64,000 bases of DNA from Platerodrilus igneus (lineage: Eukaryota > Arthropoda > Insecta > Coleoptera > Lycidae). The stretch lies in the NCBI GenBank assembly GCA_036346225.1, contig JARFIW010001484.1, positions 1 through 64,000 of the forward strand. The letters are read 5' to 3'. Of the stretch, positions 21,747 to 33,269 are shown piece after piece (the first letter of the stretch is position 1; each line of letters opens with the position of its first letter). The notes below the pieces were generated by a model that was given only the letters and a program-made list of their open reading frames with translations, was not told the origin of the DNA and made no database searches. A program made the position numbers and the translations under genes.

Positions 21747-24693
21747 TTATCCATCTTGAGACTGGTTGGATGCGTACCTCCATTGATTTCTCTTCCGAGC
21801 TAGCCTACACATTTCCCTGAAACTCCTACAGCCTACATCTTTCACTATCTGTGTGCAGTAGTCTAACCTAGGTCTACCTCTTCTTCTCTTTTTTCCTATC
21901 TCTGCTTCTAGTATATTTCGCACTATTCCTTCATGCCGTAGTATGTGGCCTATCATCCTATCTCTCCTATTTTTACCGTTTTCCACATATTTTTTCTTCC
22001 CTACCATTTTTAGTACCTCTTCGTTCTTAACTTTGTCTGTCCATGATATCTTCATCATACGTCTGTAGCACCACATTTCAAAGGCTTCTACCTTTTTCTT
22101 GTCCGCTTCTCCCACTGTCCAGGCTTCACAGCCATACAGTGCTGTGCTCCACATATGTTTTGAGCAATCTTTTCCTTGTTTCTATGTTTGTGGTCTTTGA
22201 GCACAGTAGTTGCTTTTCTTGTTAAAAGTAGCACGACCTTGTGCTAATCTTTGTTTTATATCTTTTGTGCTTTTCCCATCTTGCGTTATTTGGCTTCCTA
22301 GGTAGCAGAAATCCTTAACCTCTTGTAAGTTCGTGTTACATATTTGTATTCTTGTTTTTGATTTATTTTCCTCCTTTGCATACTAGTACTTTAGTTTTAC
22401 TTTTGTTAATTTTCATACCGTATCTCTCTGTTAGAACCGATTCCATTTCATTGAGAGCAGCTTCTAACTCTTCCTTGCTAGATGCTAATACCGCTATATC
22501 ATCTGCAAATCTAAGCATATCAATTTTTGTCCCTGCATAGTAATTCCAAATGTCTTCCTGCATTTGACAGTATTCATTGCCTCCTCAATGTACAAGTAAA
22601 AATTAGTGGGGATAGGGAACATCCCTGTCTTACCCCTTTCCTGATGTTTACTTCTCTACGTTCCTGCTCTAATTCTATTACTCCTGTTTGCTCTTTGTAT
22701 AAGCTATGTACTATCCGTCTATCCCTATAACTCATTTCAATCTTTTTGAGTATTTTGAACATTTTTTCCATTTTACATTGTCAAATGCTTTTTCCAGATC
22801 TACAAACCCTATATACACGCTTTCCCCTTTTTCTATTGTTTTCTCCATTATCACCCTCAGAGTTAAAATAGCCTCCCGTGTTCCCCTGTTTCGCCTAAAC
22901 CCAAATTGGTCTTCTCCTAGTATTTCTTCCGCCCGCTTTTCCATTCGTCTTTGCACAATTCTAGTTAATATTTTTGACACGTGTGCTGTCAAACTTATTG
23001 TTCGAAAATTTTCACATCTATCCGCACCTTTCTTTTTTGGTATAGTTACTATGATGCTACGCTTGAAATCTTTGAGTATCTCGCCTGTCACATACATATA
23101 GCTTACAAGTTGGAAGAGACGTTCTGTTACTGCTTGTCCAGCGGTTTTTAGAGTTTCTGCTTGCACCTTACCATTTTTCAGACTCATTAATGCTAATTCA
23201 AATTCATCTCTAAGTATAGGATATCCCAAGTCATCATTCTCAATGTCTGATTCCTTTTCTAACGCAGTTAGTTCTTCTCCTGCATATAAATTCTCTATAT
23301 ATTCTTGCCATCTACCCACTTTCTCTACATTTTCTATAATGACATTTCCTCCCGCGTCCCTTATATTTTTGCTATACGGTTCTATATCCCTAAAATTGAT
23401 TCTAATTAGTTTGTATGCTTCATCTGTTTTTCCTACTTCCATCTTAGTTTGTACCTCTTGGTACTTTTCATCAATCCATTGTTCTGTAGCTTTCCTGCAT
23501 TTTCGAATAATTTCCCATTTTATGGCTTTGTATCTCTGTTTTCGTGTTTCGTCTGATTTATTTTTGTATTTTCGTCTTTCTTCTATTAAATTCAGGATAT
23601 CCTTTGTTATCCATGGTTTCTTATTTACTTTTTGTGTATACCCCAGAATATCTCTGGCCGCCATGTCGAGGCTGGATTTAATGTTATTCCATTCTGTTTC
23701 TACTTCCTTAGTATCAGATATTTTCCCGATATCTTTGAGCAATTCATTTGACCTTTTTTCGAATCTTTCTTGAATATCTTTCTCTTTTAGTTTCTGTAAG
23801 TCCAAGTGCCTTTTTCCGTTTCTTTTTTTCAAATTTTTAAATTTAAGTGCGGCCTTCATAATTACGATGTTGTGGTCAGTGTCTATATCTGCTTCTGGGT
23901 AGCTTCTACAGTCTTTTACTTGATTTCTAAACCGTTGTCTAACAAGAATATAATCTATTTGATATCTTCCTATATCTCCTGGCATCTTCCACGTATATCG
24001 TCTTGTAGCATGATGTTGAAATAATGTGTTTGTAATGATTAAATTGTTCTTGTCGCAAAATTCTACCAGCCTATTTCCTCTGTCGTTTCTAGTGCCTAAA
24101 CCAAATAAACGTACTATCGCTCCTTTCCTACCCTCACCTACCACTGCATTAAAATCCCCCGTAATTATTAAATTTTCATGTCCTTTTACGTGTCTAAATA
24201 TGTCTTCGATCTCTTTGTAGGTTGCTTCTACCTCTTCGTCACTGTAGCTAGAGGTGGGCATGTATACTTGTATTATTACTGTGTTTACCGGTTTAGATTC
24301 TAATCTAACCATGAGTACTCTTTCATTCTTTTGTAAGTAATTTTTTACACAGTATCCTATCTTTTTCCGCATAACTATCCCTACACTCGTATTTCCTTCC
24401 TCGGCACCTGTATGAATTACCCTGAAGTCTCCACTCCAAAAATCCCCCGCCTCTGGCCACCGAACTTCGCTGATCCCTACTATGTCTAATGATAACCTAT
24501 TCATTTCGATTTTTAGGTTCTCTAGCTTACTCACTTGCTTCATAGTTCTAACATTCCACGCTCCGACTCGCAAAATGTTCCCGACTCTTATTCTTAACTT
24601 TCCGATCGCATCCTCTGAAGTAGTCCCCTCCCGGAGATCCGAATGGGGGAATATTTTAACTCCGGAATCTTTTACCCCAGAGAATGCCATCAT
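21747..24693 (-). pseudogene. LINE endonuclease-reverse transcriptase, broken
   Basis: The first 653 codons (22732-24693) are open. An AP-type endonuclease occupies about residues 40-280: VGAWNVRTM, GISEVRW with the catalytic glutamate, ITGDFNAVVG, IDYILVRQR and DTDHNIVI. The RT follows: IVTIPKKKG, FRTISL, DQFGFR and FVDLEKAFD, where the frame breaks. The remainder lies in other frames: VRQGCSLSPLIF (22574-22771), FADDIAVLA with both catalytic aspartates (22363-22563), and a C-terminal domain with TALYGCEAWTV and RMMKISW (21747-22154). A deletion near NGKVQAETLK shortens the usual RT block 1. The enzyme nicks target DNA and copies its RNA in place. At least three frame breaks make this copy inactive. 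Confidence 0.93.
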
Positions 24694-24992
24694 TTTATTA
24701 TAATTTAGGTGCGCTGTGTACTTGGGAGGTAATGTGGTGGTTTCCCGTTGCCTTCCACATCGCGGTAGTGTGTCTTAGACTGCCATACCGACCCCTATGG
24801 TCTCTGCCAATCTAAGTACCGAAAGAGCCGCTGCCCTCTTTCGGGGACCTCTCTTAGTCTGGTTCCTCACTAACGACCCTACTACTTTGGTTGGACCTGT
24901 AGTTTGGCTCTTTAGCTCATTAGAACACGCAAGCCATTTCACCTGTTCTAGTAATCTAGAACTTCGGCAAGGTGCAGGTCCATTCGAAATGG

Positions 24993-25002
24993 ACGTTGTT
25001 AT
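24993..25002. repeat. 10-bp target duplication of the LINE (right)
   Basis: ACGTTGTTAT, the match to 20680-20689. Confidence 0.92.
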
Positions 25003-25230
25003 ATATTTTATAATTTTTATTGCTGTTCTTTTCTGCCGTGGTTTAGTTTAGATGTAGTATTAGCGTAATTTTGTCTTATACAACAGGTATATACTTTATT
25101 TGTTAATAACTATTTAAGCAAAGGACAAACCGATTATCAGATAGGAGTTAATAAGCTATTGTTTTTACTCTACAGAAGCGTTTAATAATTTGTGTCCTTT
25201 TCAGACAACTATTCCTGTTCCTGTACTAAA

Positions 25231-27590
25231 ATGAAGCGAGTTTGCCAAAGTAGTTTACTGAGTTTTGTTAAAAAAAATAAACAAATTGAAATAGATAATC
25301 CCCATATTGAGAATAGTAATTGTGTTGTAACCAACTCAGGTACTTCAGATAGTAAAGGTTTCCGGTTATATCCGAATTACAGTTACAACCATCAACCTCT
25401 TCGTCCATTTCAAGCTCATCCTTTAAACGATATAGCTATTGTTTCTAAAAAAATGTTGAGAGATAAAGAAAAATGTGAGGCAGTAAATGACCTATGGTTC
25501 CCACCGCCAAGTTTTAATTTTCCAGCCAAACAAGAAGGGAAATATTTAAGGAAATTCAATGAAAAATATTTGGATCAATACACATGGTTTATTTATTCAG
25601 TTAAGGAAGATGGTGTTTACTGCCAATTCTGTGCATTTTATGCAAAGAGAGACGTAGGCCACATAAGCTGTCAAGAAGTAGGTGCTTTATGTAGAAACGC
25701 ATTTCGCTCATGGAAAAAAGTGGAGAAAAGTTTAATTTGCATGAAAAGGCAGAATACCATAAAGAATTGGTTATAAAATATTTAAATTTTAAGAAAGTAA
25801 TGCAAAATGTTCAGCAGCCAATAGATAAACTACTATTTTCAAACCATGACGTGCAAGCACAGGAGAATAGAATAAGCTTAGTGCCGATTATAAATACAGT
25901 AATATTGTGTGGTCGCTATTGTCTTCCATTGAGGGGACATCGCGATTATGGTCCATTAAATATTACTGACTTATCTGAAGTAACACCTGGAGAGGGCAAT
26001 TTCCGGGCTTTACTAAAATTACGAGTTGGTGCAGGGGATCTTATTCTAAAAAATCATTTACTAAACTGCGCTAAAAATGTTACGTACATAAGTTCTACAA
26101 CACAAAACGAAATTATCTCTGCATGCAATCAGATTATCTTGAAGAAACTAATTTCTGATGTAAAGGATGCAAAATTTTTTCTGTGTTAGCAGTCGAACCT
26201 GCAGATGTAGTGAGAATAGAGCAATTTGTTCTTTGGGTAAGGTACTTGAAAAATAAAACTGTAGAAGAGTCGTTTTACAGTTTGTGCCTGTTTTGTCAAC
26301 TACTGGTATAAATCTAGGGAAAGTAATAATTGAAAATCTTGTCAGCTTTAGTGTGGACTTAAGCAATCTTTAAGGGCAGGGATAGGACGGTGCAGCTTCA
26401 ATGAGTGGTAGTTTTAATGGCGTTCAAGCAGTAGTTAAAAAATCTTATCCTACTGCGCTATATGTGCACTGTATAATACATTTTTTAAATTTAGCAATTT
26501 CCGACGCATGTTCTGTATAACCTATAAGAAATTGCATGGGAATCATAGAAAGTGCTTACAACTTTTTTAACACGTTCAAATGTCAACATGTATTAACTCA
26601 GAAGATTGATGAATTACCTGAACATTTAAAGTCACGTCGGAATAGGCTTAAACAACTTTGCCCCACTAGATGGGTTCAGCGGCAAGATTCAATAAATGTA
26701 ATGAAAGAACTTTTCATGCCCTTAGTATCTGCACCTGATGAAATATCCCAATGGCATGAAAAAGACGCATCTCCTGGAGCAAATTTATTACTAAACACAC
26801 TCAGTTCTTCAAAATATATAATTTCCTTTTTAGTCGCAGAAACTGTTTTTGCATTTACGCTTCCGTTATCAAAAATACTTCAAACAAAAAATATTGATTT
26901 ATTCCATGCCGTTACACTAGCCGAAAATTACATAGAAAAACTTAAATCTATAAGAGAAGCGTCAGATGCATCATTTTCTAGTATATTTGATGAAGCAAAA
27001 AAACCGTAAAAGAAAATTTCCAAAGTGAATTAAAGAAATCCAGGTTAACAACCGTTCAACGAAATACAGCGAACTGTCAAACAGAAACAACAGAACAGTA
27101 TTACAAACTTTATATATTCATTCCGTTTTTAGATGACACCATTACTCAGTTTGAACATAGATTCATTAAACATTTTAACATCCTTTAACTGCCTAATTCC
27201 TGCACAAAATAAAAACTGCAACAATGAACTTCCTCGATTTGATCGTTTAATTTAATTTTACAAAGTTGATACTGGAAATGTGAATCTATCAGTAGCATCT
27301 GCGGAATTCAAACTATGGTACAGAAAATTTCAGAATTATGCCTTAGAAGACATTTCAAAATCAGCATTAAATGCCTTAAAAATGTGTGACGAGATTGTAT
27401 ATCCAAATAGTTATACCTTGCTGAAAATTTTTTGGACATTACCTGTTAGTACAGAATCACTATTAAACTTCTAAAATCCTATCTTCGCAATACAACAGGT
27501 GAGAACCGACTAAATGGGTTAATTCTTTCATACATATATCCATCAATCTCAGCAACAGCTGAAGAAATTCTCTCGGAACTGTAGAAAAAG
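25231..27590 (+). pseudogene. hAT transposase, DUF4371/P52rIPK-like, frameshifted
   Basis: The protein starts MKRVCQSSLLSFVKK, a start typical of this hAT lineage, about 30 bases after a possible 3' splice site. A TTF-type zinc-finger region follows (WFIYSVKEDGVYCQFCAFYA near 25585). The second block (25710-26189) holds RGHRDYG, GNFRALLKLR and the start of the catalytic region. From 26190 to 26530 the frame is broken, but the segment after GQG carries AASMSGSFNGVQAVVKK and YVHC. The third block (26536-27009) has LCPTRWVQR. The C-terminal dimerisation segment (27280-27590) shows YTLLKIFWTLPVSTES and then TTGENRLNGL in another frame. It would bind the terminal repeats and cut out the element; at least four frame breaks make it inactive. 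Confidence 0.87.
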
Positions 27591-28046
27591 GCACGCAAAA
27601 TCAATATTGTTATTTAAATCGGTTACCACGTTCAGTGTCCTAGAATTATATAAACTTTTTCAAATTTTGATATGTAACAATCTGTTTTCTTATGCGTGTA
27701 GTGAGTTGGAGTGAATGTATGTTATTATTATGTTAATAATGTAGTAAAATAATATTTCTTCTTCTACTTATGCTTAAGAGCTTTCTTCGAATATTTTCCT
27801 GTTAGTAAAGTTACCTCTATAATTTAACTTTAGTTTTGTTATAATGAATTTAGTTCACATATTTCTTTTTATTTTGCACTTCTTAGAAAATAATTTTTAA
27901 ATAATAACCACCTATCATTGTAAAACAAAAAGTGACAATAATTAATAAGTCTTGCGAATCGTAAACAATAAATCCACGCACAATGACCAACAATATTTTA
28001 TTTTTTTACTTTGCCCCTCCAGAACCTCGGGCTGGATACGCCACTG
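27591..28046 (+). other. hAT 3' untranslated region and right terminal repeat
   Basis: AT-rich sequence with no ORF, ending in CTGGATACGCCACTG at 28046. Confidence 0.8.
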
Positions 28047-28054
28047 ATCCAAAA
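28047..28054. repeat. Right 8-bp target duplication of the large hAT element
   Basis: ATCCAAAA, the match to 18518-18525. Confidence 0.93.
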
Positions 28055-28979
28055 GGTAACATGAGAACGCACCAAGCAGAATTGGAAAGTGAGGTTACTT
28101 GATTGCTTCATCAATTAGTATTTGCGAGGAACTATCATTACTAAAACGAAACTTCAAAAAATCCAGTAGTTATAGTAAGCATACTACGGATACTTGAATC
28201 CATAATGGTAAGATCACGACCAAACAGCAAACATTAAGTGTCATTCTTTACGAATAAAGAAAGACAATCATTTCGCTGCGAAAAAATATTAAATTGATTT
28301 AAAATCCAGGGATTCATTTAAGACAAAATCTGCTTTATACATAATATTGCTGATAATGTACAAACTAAACATATATTCCATCTACTGGCAAGTTGATAAA
28401 ACTCTTCAGCTGATAAGGAGCATCTACACTTTTGTTTAAGAGGAACAAAGTTTACTAATAAGTAAAAAGTTATACTTATTAGTAATTTGTTTTAACATCT
28501 GAAGCAACAAGAAATTGAAAATTACTCGACCTACAGTTATTTTACTACGGAGTATTTATAAAAGAACACACAAATTTCGCGAGCAGCTGCGTAAAGGGCA
28601 TCATTTCAGAGAGTTTTCTACCTGAATTTACATTAGTACACAGCTTGCGTCTAAAATCAATAAATTATTCTGGTGGTGTTGTTTTGAGGTTCAAACGTAA
28701 GAACTTCGCATTAACGTTTTTCTATAAAGCGCCGTTTTAAAGCTCATGCAGAGGTAATTAGTGAATTTAAAATGGTTCAAATGGGGTTTCGTTTTGTTTA
28801 AATGCGTGGTTATAGTACATGCATCTGCTTTTTTGTACAGAATTTTACACTACAATTCGACAGCGGGCATTAAATCAAATTACTTTGCTCAAAACATATT
28901 GAGCATTGATGAGCTTTTGAGTCTGATAACCCAAAAGTAACTTTAACTGGACGATGTATTAAATTTTTAATAATTTGAT
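28055..28979. other. Unassigned DNA
   Basis: No gene or repeat recognised. Confidence 0.45.
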
Positions 28980-29160
28980 AGGAAAAAGATAGAAGAGTAT
29001 AAGAAGACCTAGACCAAGCTATATTAGTCAAATTATTAGAAATTCAGGTTGTGAAGGGTATTTAGAACTTTTTAGATTAGCACAGAATAGAAAAGAAGTT
29101 AATGCTGCGTCAAACCGACTTCAAGTAAGGTCGAAAACAAACAAAATGGTGATGATGCCG
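28980..29160 (+). pseudogene. C-terminal tail of a LINE ORF
   Basis: One frame encodes RRPRPSYISQIIRNSGCEGY, then LELFRLAQNRKEVNAASNRL. This matches in layout the C-terminus of the LINE at 21747-22154 (RRRGRPRLDY, CRLARKRNQWRYASN), a domain typical of RTE-like and related LINE proteins. A short ATGATG follows, as at the end of such elements. Only about 60 residues are left; the element is 5'-truncated, the usual fate of LINE copies. The family is a different one from the RTE element in the hAT, as the residues are not close. Confidence 0.7.
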
Positions 29161-29558
29161 TAATTATACGACAGTGCCAAGATGCGAAATCGGTAATAGG
29201 CGCCTATAAATACTACGGTTTTTCTTTTAGTATGTAGGAAGTATGCAACCAACCATACTCCTAACTAATAACCAAAACCACGCGGCATGCAAATAAATAA
29301 CACATATACTTAAAACATCCCTCAAACAATAATGTACTCGTCTGACACCCTTCAAAATACAAACAAATCTCGGAATAGAAGGAGCTCCAAACATTATAAC
29401 AAATCATTTCTTATTATTTTCTTTTTAAAAACGTCACCAAACTTCTTGGAGGGAACACTTAAGAGTTTTCTTTCAGATTATCTCGCCGTGACCGCCAAAT
29501 CTAACGGGATAAAATGAAGTAAACTTCCACAACGCTATGGACAGGATCCCGCCGTAAC

Positions 29559-29846
29559 GTGGACCGATTCACCTCCAAAGCCATCACTGCATCAGCACCA
29601 GCTCCTAAAGCACGTAACGCCAACGAACAAGTATTGGGAACATTGCGCTATCAAATTGCTTTAATTTTTACCAACTTTGAAAGGCGCCTGTACACCAGTG
29701 ACCCACCAGCCGAAGCATTGAAATCCAACTTTAATCACCTTCACGATGTGCCGCATCGCATTCAGCGTAACTCGAGCACGGGTTATCTACTTACAACCAT
29801 AAACATCATCTTCACCAAACACCATCGTCGCAAAGCTTTAATATAG
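29559..29846 (+). CDS. Hypothetical 95-residue ORF, unknown
   Basis: A 95-codon ORF in a stretch visibly richer in G and C than its surroundings. It has a basic N-terminal part (MDRFTSKAITASAPAPKARN), a central PPAEALKSNF segment and a histidine- and arginine-rich end (TKHHRRKALI). I recognise no domain or family. No upstream exon, polyadenylation signal or neighbouring gene supports it. It may be the remnant of an unrecognised transposon or a host exon: the composition shift is real, but coding status is not shown. Confidence 0.25.
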   Translation: MDRFTSKAITASAPAPKARNANEQVLGTLRYQIALIFTNFERRLYTSDPPAEALKSNFNHLHDVPHRIQRNSSTGYLLTTINIIFTKHHRRKALI

Positions 29847-30714
29847 AAACTTGTTTTCAGTTTTACAGTCTAAGGTGATTGCACTTCTAGTGTTAAGGAT
29901 ATTAGAAATTTAATTACGCACACACAGACTTTAAAATATTCCCCGTGTGTGTGTCATGTCTTTAATGTTAATGTATACGTTCATATCAATATTTTAACTT
30001 GTAAATAAATATTATCTCTGTTACTTCGAAGCATTAACAAGGCGACCGCAAGTAATCAGAGAATCACAAGCAGCTTTAGTATATAAATATCTTGTTACTG
30101 TTATTGAAACATAAAAATTGTTTAATATTTTAAATCAATTTTAATACATAATTCCCACTAAACTTTGTAATTACATAATAAAAATCTAATTTAAAATAAT
30201 AAAAACAACTTTTTATTTTAAAAACTTTATTATATAAAGAACTGAAAAGGAACAACACAACACTTTTTAATAGAACAAAAAACCCTATTGTAATAAATAC
30301 AATAAAATCAAAATAACTTGTTTTAAAAATGTAGGAACATGATATCTGAAGATAAATTGGAAAATGTTTAAAACAAATGAACAAAACTGATAATAGCACC
30401 ATGTTTATAATTAAAAACAAAATTATAAAATAAAATTATATTTTTTGGGTTTTAATCTACGAAAACTCATTTAGTATCTTGTCAAAATAAATTTTTTTGG
30501 CAAGATCATTTGCAATACTTAAGATAGCCTAATTATTTACCCTTTGGCATTTGACAAACAAATTTTAAAAATAATAAAATGCGATACATACGCCAGGTAA
30601 GTTTGATACATCTGTACAACTTTAACAGAAAAATGACCTACCCAAATTCTTAGTTAGAATAACTTTTTTTAAGATATTTCTAAGCTCAAAACAAAAATTT
30701 AGCATTTTAAAAAC
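29847..30714. other. AT-rich DNA without a gene
   Basis: The reverse ORF at 30130-30420 is hydrophobic only because the DNA is T-rich on that strand. Nothing else was recognised. Confidence 0.5.
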
Positions 30715-30716
30715 TA

Positions 30717-30759
<43 letters not shown>
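30715..30759. repeat. (TA)n microsatellite
   Basis: About 45 bases of TA repeats with one interruption (TATTATAT), left of an inverted repeat. Confidence 0.95.
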
Positions 30760-30762
<3 letters not shown>

Positions 30763-30804
30763 GACAAGTTATTTGCAGTCTGCAATAGGAAATGGTGTAG
30801 AACA

Positions 30805-31214
30805 ATATATAAAATAAGATGTATCTGTAAATAAACTCTTATGAAAATAATAAAAGCTTATTGACGAACACAAATCGGGCTAGTAGTTATATAGAATCTA
30901 CTATGTAGTTTTGATTCAATTCTGTACTTAGTATTGGTGTTTTATCTCCCGATGGCGGTTTTATTTACTTTTGCCATAGTACAGAGATTGTTTCGAAATT
31001 ATATCAGTATAATAGCTTTGATTACTTCATAGGGTTGGAAACTAATCTGCTCTGATGAGGTTTAACAAAGCCGTAACCATCGGTCAGTGAAAGTTTCCTC
31101 CCCTGTAAAGTAATAAAGCTAATGTTTTGTTAATGGCTATATAACTACTAGCACGATTTGTATTCGTCAATAAGCTTTTATTATTTTCTTAAAAGTTTGT
31201 TTACAGAAACATCT

Positions 31215-31224
<10 letters not shown>
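30805..31224. repeat. Long imperfect inverted repeat (foldback)
   Basis: The left arm (30805-30893) and right arm (31136-31224) are reverse complements over about 85 bp with few mismatches, for example TAAAAGCTTATTGACGAACA against its mirror TATTCGTCAATAAGCTTTTA. The spacer is about 240 bp. (TA)n tracts lie on both sides. No transposase gene is inside. Confidence 0.88.

Positions 31225-31246
<22 letters not shown>
31220..31246. repeat. (TA)n microsatellite followed by a TTGCTGTGA motif
   Basis: A TA run, then TTGCTGTGATATGCCCTTTT, a sequence resembling the one after the (TA)n at 43727-43757. Confidence 0.95.
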
Positions 31247-31248
<2 letters not shown>

Positions 31249-31638
31249 CTGTGATATGCCCTTTTATGATTGGTGTTGCTATTTTTATTGGTGTGAATAT
31301 CAACCCTTTTTGATATTCTATGATTTTTTGAATTTGTTTTCCACGGCTAGCTCTATCAATCAAACACAGAATTCCCTACTTCACAACAATAAAGATTGTT
31401 TAACCCATTTTTTTTCTATCTGTTGAAATAATTAAAATAAACTAATCCAAAACTTGCATAATATAATGATCGATAATATATACAGTTTTATACCATTCAA
31501 AAACTAGCCCCTGAATAAAATATTAACATTTATTTTTCCCATCAAATTTATATTTTCTGAAAGCCAGCAAAAATATTTCTGTAATTACTCTCAAGTACCT
31601 TTGAACGTTCAAACGATGCTTTTTCTATTTTTCAAAAT

Positions 31639-31990
31639 TTAAATGATCTTTTTGTTGACCCTTACAGATAGTTTGGTCAAAATTAAACTTCGTACATCCT
31701 GACATCTCATACCGAATTGATATGGTGATTGGTTAGATTTTATTCGTAAATTTATTAGATCTCGGATAAGACATTTGATATTACGTTGGTATCCGAAATA
31801 TGCTATTAACATCCGTTTGTAATCGTTGCATTCTGTGAGATCATCGCGATTTGCAATCAATGTTAATGCTAAGCCCGTCAGCTTACTCATTATTAAGCGT
31901 AGAAGAAAAACATTGTGTTTTATCTTGTTTATAAAAAGATTTTAAAAAGTTTCGCAAGCAAAATGAAAATACCTTTAGTGCTTGTTTCCG
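31639..31990 (-). pseudogene. gag: Errantivirus-type Gag fragment
   Basis: The 83-residue frame at 31639-31890 lines up with the gag fragment at 41656-41865: both have LIAYFG, QRN, KCL, DLIN, YQF and a DV.SLILTKL segment in the same order. The N-terminal part upstream is in another frame. It is the matrix/capsid region of a gypsy-type endogenous retroelement. On the minus strand it follows an LTR (32700-33266) and a primer-binding site (32681-32700), so this is the 5' end of a second errantivirus copy whose pol and env are not in the window. The fragment cannot assemble particles. Confidence 0.75.
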
Positions 31991-32680
31991 TCGTATAATG
32001 AAATTGATCTAGATACAGTTTAATGTTATTAGTGTTTATTTCTATAAATTATTTTGCAGTCGAGTTTATACTAAAGTTATTAAAGAATTACTTATCGATA
32101 CGTATATTGTGTGTAATTATAATAACCTTGGTTATAATTACATCGGTTTCAGATTTCTGCTAAATGATTATTTCATTAAATTGTTGCAATAATACAGTAC
32201 ATAAAATGTTTGTAATTATGTACCTTCGTTAATTTGTTGCAATAAAAGTGTTTAATTATAAACCTTCTAAGAGATTATAAAGTTGATGAGAATCAAATAT
32301 TTCAGATTTTCTGAATAATAATTGCTGTAATAAAATGGTACAAAGAATTGTGTTATAATTATACACTAAAGCTTAAACTTTTGTTGAATAAATCTTTTGA
32401 TTAATAAATCATAATAAAATTGTAATAAATTGTGCAAAAATGCGTATATATAATTTTTCTTTGTTTCTTACTAGCTAATATCAATATGCAATTGAAAATG
32501 GTTAGGAAAATGAACTTATGGTACTTACTATAATTTGATTGCCAGTCTCATTATAGATTTTCCTCTTTGTTAGACTTGGTCGATTTTTGTACTTCGTCCA
32601 ATTGGTTTTTTTCCAGATAAAGAATTAAAATTCACGACCACCAGTTCCTCTATTTTTTATTCGCTAGTGTCCTTCTGCAA

Positions 32681-32700
32681 TCCTACAATCGACTGCGCCA
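32681..32700 (-). other. Primer-binding site, tRNA-Ser type
   Basis: On the minus strand it reads TGGCGCAGTCGATTGTAGGA. The first eleven bases match the tRNA-Ser primer sites usual in gypsy-type errantiviruses. It overlaps the LTR end by one base. Confidence 0.75.
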
Positions 32701-33266
32701 GATAGGTTTTGAGCTACTTGGAGCTTCTTTTTAAAAAAGACTTTATTTTCAAAACACTCCTGTCAAGTGTATTTTTATAATAATTACAATAATGATTTTT
32801 TACAACTGGGACGTTATATTCATTAACGTTTCAATTAACAATAATCAAAGTTTAATAATTACTAATTACTAATGGGTAGCTGAACAACCAACAATGCTAA
32901 AGTTAAGAAGTTCGAGATCGACTGGCCATCTTGGGCTCCTGAGGGTATTTTTGCTATCCCTGCTCTTACATCACTTGTGGGAAATGCAGATCTCATGTCT
33001 GCTATTTCTTGATACAATACAAAGTATTACATTTTAATAATCTTAATTTTTATAATTGTTGTCTTATAACCTACTCTGACCTGCACCTGCAGTATCATAT
33101 TACGTCTGGAATACAAAGTAACTGCTTCCGTTCTCATGTCTGGTTTATGAACTTTCATTAATCTTTTACAATGTATCCCTCAATTATACAATGTAACAAT
33201 CTATTTCTTAAGATTTAATAGTTTCATTTGAATATACATATATTTTAATTTGGGGGATTTATAACT
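32700..33266 (-). repeat. Errantivirus LTR (5' copy of a truncated element)
   Basis: It starts AGTTAT on the minus strand at 33266 and ends next to the primer-binding site. It aligns with the LTR at 34951-35541 throughout, for example GCAGATCTC near 32985 and 35214, and CCTGCAGT near 33090 and 35316. The two are clearly diverged. Confidence 0.8.
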
Positions 33267-33269
33267 CGC

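Larger units (their letters stand above)
20690..24992 (-). mobile_element. RTE-like non-LTR retrotransposon inserted in the hAT
   Basis: A 4.3-kb LINE on the minus strand: 5' end at 24992, endonuclease-RT ORF from 24693, 3' end at 20690 with an ATGATG-type trinucleotide tail. Exact 10-bp target duplications bound it. The AP endonuclease joined to RT in one ORF, the trinucleotide tail and the short 5' region fit the RTE clade, as in the so-called craniofacial development protein 2-like proteins of insect annotations. The region downstream of the coding end is unusual (see 20690-21740). Confidence 0.9.
18526..28046 (+). mobile_element. hAT DNA transposon with nested mariner and LINE
   Basis: The left end reads CAGTAGCGTACCCAGGGG, and the right end, read on the other strand, is CAGTGGCGTATCCAGCCC; these are imperfect terminal inverted repeats of about 16 bp. 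Exact 8-bp target duplications flank them. Two later insertions account for most of the length: a mariner at 18603-19930 and an LINE at 20690-24992. Removing them leaves a hAT of about 3.9 kb with a leader, a broken transposase at 25231-27590 and a 3' untranslated region. Confidence 0.92.

Noticed and set aside
22706..24220. Several plus-strand ORFs of 64-176 codons
   Set aside because: They are antisense to the LINE endonuclease-RT ORF.
30130..30420. 96-codon ORF with apparent membrane segments
   Set aside because: Phe/Ile/Leu-rich composition follows directly from T-rich DNA; no start context or homology.
31045..31090. Hammerhead-like string CTGATGAGGTTTAAC ... AAGCCGTAACC
   Set aside because: The core reads GTAA instead of GAAA, and the bases flanking CTGATGA and GGTC do not pair as stem I. 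Stem II alone is not enough.
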